From the NCBI RefSeq assembly GCF_014287515.2, contig NZ_CP092473.1, positions 1-64,000 of the forward strand: DNA of 64,000 bases. The letters are read 5' to 3'. The position numbers and the translations under genes were made by a program. The stretch is from Roseburia rectibacter. GTDB lineage: Bacteria > Bacillota > Clostridia > Lachnospirales > Lachnospiraceae. The notes beneath the pieces were generated by a model. That model had not been told where the DNA came from. It ran no database searches and saw only the letters and a list, made by a program, of their open reading frames with translations. This document shows, one piece after another, positions 54,882-63,379 of this stretch; position 1 is the stretch's first letter, and every line of letters starts with the position of its first letter.

Positions 54882-55268
54882 CTATTCCTCAAATATATCG
54901 TCCATTTTTGTTCCGCAGCTACTGCAGAATGCTGCTCCCTGTGGCATTTTGGCACCACATTTCGGACATTCCACGGCTCCCTGAAGTTTAAATACTTCTG
55001 CGCGCATGCGCTCAATCTCTCCAAGCGCCTCCGTGATCAGGAAAAAGTTCTCCTGTTCCGGTGTCTTTTCTTCGCCTTCTACGCTCTCTTCATCCTTGTG
55101 TTTCTCATAATATGCTTTTCCAAGTTCCGCATACTGTTTTTCCACAAAATCTTCTTTGGATCTGATATCCATCTTTAACTTTGCGATCCCGGATACATCC
55201 TTCGCTTTCTGACCAACATCCTTACCTGCACTCACGATTGTCTCGCTTAACTTATCAAAAAACTCCAT
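54882..55268 (-). CDS. Zinc-ribbon protein with coiled-coil N-terminus
   Basis: This 128-residue protein has an amphipathic helical N-terminus (EFFDKLSETIVSAGKDVGQK), a charged middle, and a C-terminal zinc ribbon with CPKCGAKMPQGAAFCSSCG (four cysteines near residues 100-118). The family is common in Firmicutes and has no known role. Its promoter at 55352-55380 is duplicated at 56953-56981. It probably forms an operon with the DUF6056-like gene. Confidence 0.8.
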   Translation of the reverse strand: MEFFDKLSETIVSAGKDVGQKAKDVSGIAKLKMDIRSKEDFVEKQYAELGKAYYEKHKDEESVEGEEKTPEQENFFLITEALGEIERMRAEVFKLQGAVECPKCGAKMPQGAAFCSSCGTKMDDIFEE

Positions 55269-55351
55269 ACTGTGCTACCTCCCTGAATTGGTTTCCTGAT
55301 TATTTCTATACTACGCAGTACCTGTTTTGACACTGCTCATTGCTTACGCAC

Positions 55352-55380
55352 ATTATACTCTTTTCCTAATATATCTTCAA
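55352..55380 (-). promoter_or_regulatory. Promoter of the zinc-ribbon gene (copy 1 of a duplicated promoter)
   Basis: On the minus strand TTGAAG (55375-55380), 17 bp and TATAAT (55352-55357). The surrounding 33 bp recurs with about five differences at 56953-56985. Confidence 0.65.
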
Positions 55381-55439
55381 TAAATAAGGTCTTAACTTTA
55401 TATAAAATGGGGTTAATCGCTGCTGATTACACAGTACGA

Positions 55440-55637
55440 TTGATATGAGCTGCCCGTTCAAATGTTGTGTCGCAGGCTTATGAGTGGCATCCCTCGCAAA
55501 GCCGGAGTAATTTTTGTTCCGTTGTACGAAAATAAGGCAATCTAAATGTGCCTGATGTAGGTTTTCTCGGAGTGACGTGACCGGCAGACCAAGATTTTCT
55601 AATTTTCTCCCAAAGTCACCAAAATCTGCTCCGGCTT
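55440..55637 (-). repeat. Degenerate copy of palindromic elements A and B
   Basis: 55440-55491 matches the left half of element A (GATATGAG...GCAGGCTT.TGAGTGGCAT). 55500-55637 is a shortened copy of element B in the opposite orientation. It is bounded by GCCGGAG/CTCCGGC, keeps TGACTTTGGGAGAAAATTAG, ACGTCACTCCGAGAAA and ACAACGGAACAAAA, and lacks the central side hairpins. Confidence 0.7.
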
Positions 55638-55670
55638 TTGTCAATGAATGTTTCGTTAAAAAATATTACC

Positions 55671-55895
55671 TTATGCAGTCCATACTTTTTTTACCAGACA
55701 ATCTAATAATATCAATATGATTGCGCACAAAATTATATATGTGGAATTTAATGGTGTTATACAACCGATGATTACCATTATACTTGATATAAATAACACT
55801 GCATTATGTATTTTCCTATGTCTTGAACAATCAATCTTTTTCCATATATAGCATGCAATAAGATATACTATAATTAAAATTATGATTCTATCCAT
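55671..55895 (-). CDS. Small two-helix membrane protein of unknown function
   Basis: This 74-residue protein has two to three hydrophobic segments (residues 3-17, 30-47, 50-67) with a short basic loop CSRHRKIHN. It is AT-rich in composition and lies 4 bp after the subtilase-like gene, so they are likely co-transcribed. A weak ribosome site is present. I do not recognise a family. Confidence 0.5.
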   Translation of the reverse strand: MDRIIILIIVYLIACYIWKKIDCSRHRKIHNAVLFISSIMVIIGCITPLNSTYIILCAIILILLDCLVKKVWTA

Positions 55896-55899
55896 TATT

Positions 55900-56640
55900 T
55901 CACTCCTGAATACATATCTTCTTTACGTCTAATACTGGTATATTTAATTCCTCATTGTAACACTTATGCAATCTATTTTTTATTTCTTCACATTTCAATG
56001 TAGGATTTATGCTTTTTGCCAATGCAATTATTCCTGTAACATATGCTACTGAAATAGACACACCTTCGGAATAAGTATATGTATCCTCCGGCATTAAACA
56101 ATATACTTTCTCCGCCGGAGCATATATATCAATTTTTTCTCCATATCCAGAAAACTCATATATTTTACCATTTATCCCCAAACCTCCTACACATATAACA
56201 TTGGGTAACTCAAAACAACCTGGATACACATGTTGTACATCTACATTAGAACTATTTTTCCCACCTGAGCAAACAAAAATTACATCTGAACATTCTTTCA
56301 TTATTGTATATAATTTTTCACTATATACTTCCATATCCCAACTACAATTAAAAAGACGAATTCCCTTATTATATCCATATTTAATTGCATTAACCACATC
56401 ATCAACTTGATTATTAGAAATTTCTTGATCGTTATGATATATTACACTTTGTAAATCAGAAGATGTAATATCTATACCACTATCTATAATTCCCACAATA
56501 ATGGTTTCATTTCCATATGTTTCCTTCCAAACATCTTCTATATGTATTTTATTTTTCCAATATTCAGTCTGTTCGCATCCTGCAGTCTGTATAAATAATG
56601 AAGCAAAAATTATATTTGCATCCTTTCGCTGGTGTTCCAT
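55900..56640 (-). CDS. Subtilase-like (S8) protein lacking the catalytic histidine region
   Basis: The 246-residue protein keeps the first subtilisin motif GIIDSGID (Asp53) and the serine motif region EGVSISVAYVTGIIAL (Ser195, normally GTSMASPHVAG). The stretch that should carry HGTHVAG between residues 60 and 85 is missing, and the N-terminus is not a normal secretion signal. It is therefore a probable inactive or internally deleted subtilase, about 60-70 residues short. AT-rich codon use differs from the neighbours and suggests foreign origin. The start overlaps another open fragment in a different frame. It might be a pseudogene. Confidence 0.65.
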   Translation of the reverse strand: MEHQRKDANIIFASLFIQTAGCEQTEYWKNKIHIEDVWKETYGNETIIVGIIDSGIDITSSDLQSVIYHNDQEISNNQVDDVVNAIKYGYNKGIRLFNCSWDMEVYSEKLYTIMKECSDVIFVCSGGKNSSNVDVQHVYPGCFELPNVICVGGLGINGKIYEFSGYGEKIDIYAPAEKVYCLMPEDTYTYSEGVSISVAYVTGIIALAKSINPTLKCEEIKNRLHKCYNEELNIPVLDVKKICIQE

Positions 56641-56921
56641 CTGCTAATGCTTGTTTACTTCCTTTTGATGTTTTAGCCCATTTAAACGATGGTGGTGTTC
56701 CTAGCATATTATAATACGTTATGCTTTTTGAATTTGTACTATAGGCAAAACCTCCACTCCATGCAACACCAATTGTGTCTGTATAACTCCAAGGATAATA
56801 ACACTTTAGCCAATTAAATGATTCTGTAACTTTATATTTAGAATTTTTTCGCTTTCCATCTTTATATGTTGATTGAATACTGTTTGTGAAAAACTTAGTT
56901 TTGAAGTAGCAATTGATGAGA
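56574..56921 (-). pseudogene. 5'-truncated hypothetical protein fragment
   Basis: An open frame without a start codon reads YKDGKRKNSKYKVTESFNW, CYYPWSYTDTIGVAWSGGF and SFKWAKTSKGSKQALADGT, and overlaps the start of the subtilase-like gene. It has the composition of a secreted, Trp/Tyr-rich accessory protein. Family not recognised. A duplicated promoter stands immediately upstream, suggesting the 5' part was replaced. Confidence 0.4.
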
Positions 56922-56952
56922 GCGATTTAATTTTTTAAACTGTCAAAACAGA

Positions 56953-56981
56953 ATTATACTCTTTTCCCTGTATTTCTTCAA
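56953..56981 (-). promoter_or_regulatory. Copy 2 of the duplicated promoter
   Basis: TTGAAG (56976-56981), 17 bp and TATAAT (56953-56958) on the minus strand, near-identical to 55352-55380. It faces the truncated fragment at 56574-56921. Confidence 0.6.
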
Positions 56982-57014
56982 TAAACACCTTTTTCATCTT
57001 ATACATTATCTTTC

Positions 57015-57971
57015 TTATCTCGTACAGATATATATCAGATATCCTGCATAACATGCAAGCAGCACCACACCTTCTTTTTTCTCTATATGAAGCCTGCTCC
57101 ATGCAAACACCCATACAAGAATGCTTACCAGCACCAGAAGTATACTGTCCACCACATTTTCCATAATAAACGCTACCGGACTTATCGCTGCTGTCACTCC
57201 CAGAATAAACAGAATATTAAAAATATTTGATCCGATCACATTTCCAAATGCCATATCAACTTCATTTTTTCTTGCAGCTACCACAGAGGTGACGAATTCC
57301 GGCAGGCTGGTTCCCATTGCAACGATCGTAAGTCCAATCAGATTCTGGCTTAACCCGGCTTTTACGGCAATCGCTGACGCACCATCTACAACAAAATCCC
57401 CGCCAAATTTAATAGCCACTGCACCACCCACAATATATAATGCACATTTCCATGCAGGATAAATTTTATATTCACCGGAAGGATCTTCTGCTTCTGCCGA
57501 TGCCGCATGCGCTTTTAATGCTGACCGTACCATCCATACCAAAAATCCAATAAAAAGAAGTAACAATATCACACCATCTGTTCTTCCTATCTCCATGCCG
57601 GAAATTCCCAGAACAAACAAAAGCACCGCGCACAGAACAGAAACTGGTATTTCTTTTTTTAATGTATCTTTCTGTACGATCAACGGTGCAAATAATGCAC
57701 ATGCCCCGCATACAAACATTAAATTAAAAAGGTTAGAACCTATCACATTGCTGACTGCCAATGCATTGTTACCGGCAACGGAAGCTGTTACACTGACAGC
57801 AAGTTCCGGCAGGCTCGTCCCCATTGCAACGATCGTGAGTCCGACAATCATAGACGGAATCCGCAGCGCCCTTGCAACGGAAGAACTTCCCTCAACAAAA
57901 AAATCTGCACCTTTGATCAATAAAACAAATCCCACCATCAATAAAGCTATTGACTGCATCATCGCCACCAT
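57015..57971 (-). CDS. Calcium/sodium antiporter (CaCA family, YrbG-like)
   Basis: This 318-residue exchanger has ten membrane helices in two inverted halves. Each half holds an alpha repeat with the ion-binding Glu: MGTSLPELAVSVTA with NVIGSNLFNL (about residues 48-85), and MGTSLPEFVTSVVA with NVIGSNIFNI (about residues 220-250). It moves Ca2+ against Na+ or H+. ATG 57971 with GGAGG 8 nt upstream is preferred over ATG 57977. It follows mntP by 45 bp, so both cation exporters may share transcription from the Mn riboswitch. Confidence 0.92.
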   Translation of the reverse strand: MVAMMQSIALLMVGFVLLIKGADFFVEGSSSVARALRIPSMIVGLTIVAMGTSLPELAVSVTASVAGNNALAVSNVIGSNLFNLMFVCGACALFAPLIVQKDTLKKEIPVSVLCAVLLFVLGISGMEIGRTDGVILLLLFIGFLVWMVRSALKAHAASAEAEDPSGEYKIYPAWKCALYIVGGAVAIKFGGDFVVDGASAIAVKAGLSQNLIGLTIVAMGTSLPEFVTSVVAARKNEVDMAFGNVIGSNIFNILFILGVTAAISPVAFIMENVVDSILLVLVSILVWVFAWSRLHIEKKEGVVLLACYAGYLIYICTR

Positions 57972-58015
57972 ACACATTTCCTCCTTCGTTTTTCCTGTTA
58001 TTTATATCCTGTTAT

Positions 58016-58594
58016 TTATAAAATTCCCAGATGTGTCAAAAGGATTCTGACACCGAGCAATACTAAGATCAGTCCGCCGGCAAACTCTGCTTTCTTTTCG
58101 TACTTGTTTCCAAAAAAGTTTCCAACATAAACCCCGCCAATCGAGATACAAAAGGTGGTGATTCCAATGATCGTGATTGCCTCCACGATCGGATAGTCCA
58201 GAAATGCAAATGTGATCCCGACTGCAAGTGCATCAATACTTGTCGCAACTGCAAGCACAAACATCTCTTTGAGATCGAGTGGCGCATCCAGTTCTTTTAC
58301 CTCATCCTCTTCCTGATCCGGTTTTATGGATTCGATGATCATTTTACCACCGATCACTCCAAGAAGTATAAATGCGATCCAATGGTCAATGCTTGTGATA
58401 TATTTTTCAAACTGACTTCCCAAAAGCCATCCGATAAGAGGCATCAATGCCTGAAATCCTCCAAAAAATAACCCGATCACAAGTGCCTGTTTCTTGTTGA
58501 CCTTACGCATCCCAAGTCCTTTGCAGATCGACACTGCAAATGCATCCATGGACAGCCCGACGCCCATCAGGAACAATTCAATAAAAATAGCCAT
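58016..58594 (-). CDS. mntP: Manganese efflux pump MntP
   Basis: This 192-residue exporter of the MntP (DUF204) family has six membrane helices. Family marks are the repeated GLSMDAFAVSICKGLGMRK near residue 14 and ATSIDALAVGITFAF near residue 116, each holding a membrane Asp. An acidic cytoplasmic loop (PDQEEDEVKELD) separates the halves. It is preceded by a yybP-ykoY-type Mn2+ riboswitch and its own promoter. A calcium/sodium antiporter gene follows. Confidence 0.93.
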   Translation of the reverse strand: MAIFIELFLMGVGLSMDAFAVSICKGLGMRKVNKKQALVIGLFFGGFQALMPLIGWLLGSQFEKYITSIDHWIAFILLGVIGGKMIIESIKPDQEEDEVKELDAPLDLKEMFVLAVATSIDALAVGITFAFLDYPIVEAITIIGITTFCISIGGVYVGNFFGNKYEKKAEFAGGLILVLLGVRILLTHLGIL

Positions 58595-58732
58595 CTTTTT
58601 TTACCCGCTTTCTTTTTGTATCAGACATTTTCCGTGATGTTTCCTCAGTTATTTTGTACTGTATGCGTCATTCCTGCAGTGATTTCCAATTTCTGACATA
58701 CTTTAAATGATAATATTTCTCAAATAAATATG

Positions 58733-58975
58733 ACAAAAAAAGAGACTCCACGTATATTCCTGTACCGGATATCCTCGCAGATATCCCTACAAAAATATAC
58801 ATGAGTCTCATTCTTTAAGATTTGCCAGGTTCTTTTCGTGTGTGCCCACCAAAAGAAACCGGTATGTTGACAAACCACGCGATCACGCGAACTACTCCCT
58901 CACGGTTTCACAGACTGCTTTCCTTCAAAACAGCCTGTGCTCATCATAAGTTTTTCACTTATGCCAAACGCTGTT
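58733..58975 (-). promoter_or_regulatory. Manganese (yybP-ykoY) riboswitch with terminator
   Basis: On the minus strand CTGTGAAACC, GAGGGAGTAG and TGTCAACATACCGG appear in the order expected for the yybP-ykoY aptamer (about 58846-58970). A long terminator stem GAGACTC...GAGTCTC with seven T residues (58733-58812) follows. It lies ahead of mntP, a known target of this riboswitch class. The exact fold was not computed. Confidence 0.8.
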
Positions 58976-58980
58976 TTCAC

Positions 58981-59009
58981 ATCATATCTTATACACCATG
59001 ATTTGTCAA
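58981..59009 (-). promoter_or_regulatory. Promoter of mntP
   Basis: TTGACA (59004-59009), exactly 17 bp and TATGAT (58981-58986) on the minus strand. The -35 region and upstream AT tract (59002-59033) recur at 55638-55668. Confidence 0.75.
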
Positions 59010-59031
59010 TGAATGTTTCGTTAAAAAAACA

Positions 59032-59465
59032 TTACACCGCTGCAAGCGCGATTCCAAGGAACACATAAAACAACAGCAGTGCAAGAAGTGACAGCAATCC
59101 TGTCTGCACCCAGTGCGCGAGGAAATCATTGTGCGCACGCTCCATGATCCTGCCGGTGCTCTCCGCATAGATCATCTTTCCAACATAATCATTTTGCGGA
59201 AACACTTCTGCAAAGGTGTCCGGACCGCTCCCTTTTAAGATATAATGTTTTAACATTGGGAGTATCCTTGACCAGATGTAAAGGCGGCCGCTTCCTAAAT
59301 ATTCCAGTCCGTGGAAATTAGCATGCGGTATTTCCACCATCTCATCCGCTTTTCCCCATTCTGTCTCATAATAATATCCCGCAGCAAGTTTTGAAAATTC
59401 CAGTGTATAATCATCCAGCCAAAATATTAATTCTTCTTTTGCATCCATCTGTATTGCATTTGCTA
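59032..59465 (-). pseudogene. O-antigen ligase family gene, internal fragment
   Basis: The frame encodes GSGPDTFAEVFPQNDYVG, RAHNDFLAHWVQTGLLSL and a hydrophobic LLALLLFYVFLGIA segment, the hallmark H-N-x-x-L loop and following helix of Wzy/WaaL-type O-antigen ligases of 400-plus residues. The N-terminal half is replaced by recombinase sequence, and the C-terminal part stops at the repeat next to the mntP promoter. It is cut at both ends. Confidence 0.7.
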
Positions 59466-60568
59466 TCCTCCCCCCAATGCGTTTTTGATACACTAAGGGG
59501 ATTAGTTTTTCCCAGGCGGTCATCCTCCGTATTGTCATCTTCGTAGTCTACATCAGAAAATGCCACCAATTCCTCGTTTTCGTCCTCGTCGTCTGTATTA
59601 TCAGAAGCAACAGAAGCGATTTCCGGGTATTCGATTTCATCGTCCTGCACACCAAACAGAACCACATGAGCGTTGACTCCGTCCCAGATAACCTTACGCA
59701 CGATGGTGCGGATGGCTGCTCGTTTCTGCTCTATGGTCATTTCATCAATGCCATCCTTAAAGACAGTCAGCAGCTGACGCATCAAGTCAAACTCAATATC
59801 GCTGAGAGCATGCTGTGTGGTCAGACCCTCCAGTTCCTGAATACGTTTTTCAAGGGACTGGTATTCCTCGTTCAACTGCTCAATTCGTTTGGTTACATGC
59901 GCCTTGGCAGGGCTGTCGCCCATATCTACAAGGGCGTCTACCAGAGAATTGATTTTCTTCTCGGTTTCTGCCTTTTCCTTTCTCATTTCATCAAGTCGCT
60001 GCTCATAGTCCATGCGATTGCCGGTATAGAATCTACGGCTCTGTTCCAACTGTGCAATGAAAGTATCCTTATCCTCCGCAAGCATTTTAATCTGCTCGAC
60101 CACAGCCATATCCAATGTATTGCCATTGGCATTCTTGCTGTTGCATACAGACCTCTGACTGCGTTCCTTCATTTTGCATACATAGGTATAAATTACTTTT
60201 CCATCCGCAGTTTTGCGCTTGCTCATTTTCGGATACATACGCTCACCGCAGCTACAGAATAGCAAGCCAGTCAGAAGCGCTTCATTACTGCGTGGCTTTC
60301 TAAAGGATTTGGATTTATTGCATTCCAAAGATTCTTGAATCTGTACCCACACTTTACCCGGAATCAGCCGCGGATGCTTGCCAACAGATACAATCCATTC
60401 ACTTGCAGGAAGGTACTTTGTTGCTCTGCCTTTTTCCTGATCGGTACGGTTGTACGCCATAATACCATGCTTGTTGTCAAAGGCATCTTTGTCTGAAAAC
60501 AAGTCCGTATCATGCTGAGTAAAGAATTGATAGGCATCTTCATCCGCAATGCTGCGGAAGAAATCGTC
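59411..60568 (-). pseudogene. Large serine recombinase, C-terminal fragment
   Basis: About 385 codons encode the DNA-binding half of a large serine recombinase: GKATKYLP-like linker, PGKVWVQIQESLE, a zinc ribbon with CSCGERMYP and VCKMKERSQRSVC, and a long coiled coil (about residues 160-270). The catalytic resolvase domain (YxRVSTxxQ, about 150 residues) is absent, and a stop lies at 60569-60571. The last 20 codons read out of frame into the ligase fragment. It is a remnant of an integrase from a mobile element. Confidence 0.8.
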
Positions 60569-60595
60569 TTAAATGAATTGATATATTGTTAAAAA

Positions 60596-60642
60596 TGAAG
60601 GCCATCACGGTTCTCTATTTGAGAACCAGTGATGGTCTTTAT
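60596..60642. terminator. Inverted repeat/terminator between recombinase fragment and K+ cassette
   Basis: AAGGCCATCAC...GTGATGGTCTT arms with inner GGTTCTC/GAGAACC and a T-rich end on the plus strand (arms about 60598-60615 and 60621-60639). Confidence 0.7.
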
Positions 60643-60740
60643 CTTAATGCGAATTTAATGCCATAACCGGCACGCTAATACCCATTTTATGGTTGAAATG
60701 CAATAATACAATTAAGAAAACGAACGTTGGAGGTGTTGAG

Positions 60741-62069
60741 ATGGGGAAACTGGAACGTAAATTATCCTCCTCACAGATGATCATTCTCGGTTTTGCCGCT
60801 GTCATATTGTTGGGTGCGCTGCTTCTGATGCTGCCGGTATCCAGTAAAGGTGGAGAGATTACACCGTTTCTGGATTGTCTGCTGACATCGACTTCGGCGG
60901 TTTGTGTGACCGGACTTGTGGTTTATGATACGGCGGCACATTGGACAGTGTTTGGGCAGGCAATCATTATTGTGTTAATTCAAATCGGCGGCATGGGCGT
61001 TATCACAGTAGCTGCTGCGATTACAATGGCAGCAGGAAAGAAAATCTCCTTGATGCAAAGAAGCACAATGCAGGATGCAATTTCCGCACCGCAGGTTGGC
61101 GGCATTGTCCGATTCACTGGTTTCATCTTGAAAGGCATCGTAATTATTGAGCTTTTGGGCGCAGCGATCATGGCTCCTGTGTTCATCGGGGATTACGGAT
61201 TTGGCGAAGGTCTTTGGATGGCAGTATTTCACTCTATCTCAGCCTTCTGTAATGCCGGTTTTGACATTGTAAATGATGGTATTCTGTTTAATTCTTTGAT
61301 GGGATATGCTGCAAATCCAATTATCAATCTGGCAATCATGCTACTGATTATCATCGGCGGACTTGGATTTTTGACTTGGAGAGATATTTGCACCAACGGC
61401 ATCCACATAAAGCGATACCGTATGCAAAGCAAAGTTATCCTTACTGTTACCTCAGGATTGATACTGATTCCAACGGTCTACTTCTTCTTTTTCGAACTGG
61501 CACATCTTCCGTTTGCAGAACGCTTTTGGGGAGCCTTGTTCCAAGCTGTTACGCCGAGAACAGCAGGCTTTAACACCGTGGACTTGAATGCAATGAGCGA
61601 AACTGGACAGATGATTACATCATTGTTGATGATCATCGGCGGTGCGCCCGGTTCTACGGCAGGAGGTATGAAAGTTACTACCTTTGCAGTAATGATATCT
61701 GTCGCAGCGGCAGTCTTTCAAAAACGTCAGAATGGTTGTTTCTTCGGGCGACGCATCGATGATGATACCGTAAAAAATGCGGCAACGGTGTTCTTTATGT
61801 ATATTTCGTTATTTCTTCTTGGTGGCATAGCAATCAGTAAACTGGAAAATCTTCCGCTTGTAACTTGCCTGTATGAAAGTGCATCGGCGGTTGGCACAGT
61901 CGGTTTGACACTGGGTATCACACCGGAACTTGGGGCTATAAGCAAACTGATTCTGATTGCACAGATGTATATCGGCAGAGTTGGTGGGCTGACGCTGATC
62001 TTCGCTACACTGCCGGCAACAAAAAACACATTATCAAAACTCCCTGTCGAGAAAATCTCGGTAGGTTAA
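60741..62069 (+). CDS. TrkH/KtrB family potassium uptake membrane subunit
   Basis: This 442-residue channel-like K+ transporter has four repeated pore segments: TSTSAVCVTGL near residue 52, HSISAFCNAGF near 170, VTPRTAGFNTVD near 272 and YESASAVGTVGL near 384. Each has the selectivity Gly. GGAGGTG precedes ATG 60741. It heads a plus-strand cassette with a TrkA-type regulator, an unknown membrane-anchored protein and a KdpD-like kinase. The cassette begins beside a recombinase remnant, so it was probably acquired by transfer. Confidence 0.92.
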   Translation: MGKLERKLSSSQMIILGFAAVILLGALLLMLPVSSKGGEITPFLDCLLTSTSAVCVTGLVVYDTAAHWTVFGQAIIIVLIQIGGMGVITVAAAITMAAGKKISLMQRSTMQDAISAPQVGGIVRFTGFILKGIVIIELLGAAIMAPVFIGDYGFGEGLWMAVFHSISAFCNAGFDIVNDGILFNSLMGYAANPIINLAIMLLIIIGGLGFLTWRDICTNGIHIKRYRMQSKVILTVTSGLILIPTVYFFFFELAHLPFAERFWGALFQAVTPRTAGFNTVDLNAMSETGQMITSLLMIIGGAPGSTAGGMKVTTFAVMISVAAAVFQKRQNGCFFGRRIDDDTVKNAATVFFMYISLFLLGGIAISKLENLPLVTCLYESASAVGTVGLTLGITPELGAISKLILIAQMYIGRVGGLTLIFATLPATKNTLSKLPVEKISVG

Positions 62070-62087
62070 GAACAAGGAGGTTCTGTT

Positions 62088-62735
62088 ATGAAATCGATAT
62101 TATTGATTGGTCTTGGACGATTTGGCAAGTTTATTGCTATGAAGCTGCACACTATGGGACATCAGGTTATGGCAGTAGATACCAGTGAGGAACGTGTAAA
62201 TGCACTGCTTCCTTATGTTACCAATGCACAGATTGGGGACAGCACCAATGAAGAATTCCTCGCTTCTCTGGGTATTGGCAATTACGATTCCTGTATTGTT
62301 GCCATTGGAGATAACTTCCAAAACTCTTTGGAAACCGCTTATCTGCTGAAAGAATTGGGCGCTAAAAAGGTTATTGCCCGTGCATCTCGTGAGATACAGG
62401 AAAAGTTTCTGCTACGTAATGGCGCAGATGAAGTGGTCTACCCTGAAAAGCAGTTGGCTGCATGGACAGCAGTCCGTTGTTCCTCTGAGAATATCTTGGA
62501 GTACATTGAACTGGATAACGAATACGCTATTTTCGAATTGGAAACCCCACTTGAGTGGAACGGAAAAACCATTGTACAGTTAGACATTCGTAAAAAGTTT
62601 GGCATCAACATCCTTGGTATCCGTGAGAACGGAAGATTAAATATGAGCATTACGCCGGATACCGCGCTTGGTCGAAATAAATCGATTCTTGTGTTAGGAC
62701 AGGAAAAAGCCGTCCACAAGTGCTTCCGCATATAA
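62088..62735 (+). CDS. TrkA/KtrA family potassium uptake regulatory subunit
   Basis: This 215-residue cytoplasmic gating protein has an N-terminal RCK Rossmann domain with IGLGRFGKF (residues 6-14) and the acidic VDTSEER end of the second strand, fitting NAD(H) or nucleotide binding. A TrkA-C domain (about residues 135-215) may bind a cyclic dinucleotide or cation. AAGGAGG precedes ATG 62088, 18 bp after the TrkH gene. The two form the transporter complex. Confidence 0.93.
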   Translation: MKSILLIGLGRFGKFIAMKLHTMGHQVMAVDTSEERVNALLPYVTNAQIGDSTNEEFLASLGIGNYDSCIVAIGDNFQNSLETAYLLKELGAKKVIARASREIQEKFLLRNGADEVVYPEKQLAAWTAVRCSSENILEYIELDNEYAIFELETPLEWNGKTIVQLDIRKKFGINILGIRENGRLNMSITPDTALGRNKSILVLGQEKAVHKCFRI

Positions 62736-62772
62736 TCAATCCTTTTTTAATCAGGCTAAGGAGGTGTTCTTG

Positions 62773-63306
62773 ATGAAGGATCTATTTTTAATACTAATTC
62801 TGTTGGCAACTTTTGCATTTGGATACTATGTTGTTGCAAGATTCGGAGATTTCATTGAAGAAAACCAACGCCTAATCGCCGAAGGTAACCGAAATAGCCA
62901 ATGCAAGATTCATATTGCAGCAGAAACCCCGATGCTGTTGAATTCCATTGCATCTGCATTAGAGAGCTGTTCTGAATCTGCTCCTCATGTTGAGTTCTTT
63001 CTCAGTAGTGGACAAATCAATCATCTCTTAGATAAGCTAATAAACGAACGTATCGACATTCTTCTTCTGGCAGATGACAGCACAGAACCTTTGGGGCAAC
63101 AATATGCTTCTGTTCGGATTCCATACGAAAAGACAAAGATGCTGGTAACCACGCTTGGTCTAACGGTTGAAAATTTGGATGAGGAAAAATGGATTCGTGT
63201 TGTTTGGAAAAAGAGTTTGAAATCCAAAAATCGTGACCGAGTAATTACAGCATTGGAAATGGAACATTGTAGACTAAAATGCGGATATGCTGACTATTTA
63301 GACTGA
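62773..63306 (+). CDS. Membrane-anchored protein with substrate-binding-like domain, unknown
   Basis: This 177-residue protein has one N-terminal membrane helix (residues 3-22), then KIHIAAETPMLLNSIASALE, a strand-helix opening like that of LysR-type or periplasmic binding-protein lobes. IDILLLADDS and KTKMLVTTLGLTVENLDEEKWIRVVW follow. No catalytic motif is seen. GGAGGTG lies before ATG 62773 (an upstream GTG overlaps it). Its place between trkA and a KdpD-like kinase suggests a role in K+ sensing, but this is inference; the family is not recognised. Confidence 0.6.
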   Translation: MKDLFLILILLATFAFGYYVVARFGDFIEENQRLIAEGNRNSQCKIHIAAETPMLLNSIASALESCSESAPHVEFFLSSGQINHLLDKLINERIDILLLADDSTEPLGQQYASVRIPYEKTKMLVTTLGLTVENLDEEKWIRVVWKKSLKSKNRDRVITALEMEHCRLKCGYADYLD

Positions 63307-63379
63307 TCGTTCACATTTTCGAGGTAGAAATCAGGACTTTTGTATGGTAGAATCTATTACAAAATTGGAGGTGAGGATA

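Noticed and set aside
59666..60262. Plus-strand 198-residue open frame opposite the recombinase
   Set aside because: It is antisense to clear recombinase coding sequence, with no ribosome site or family match.
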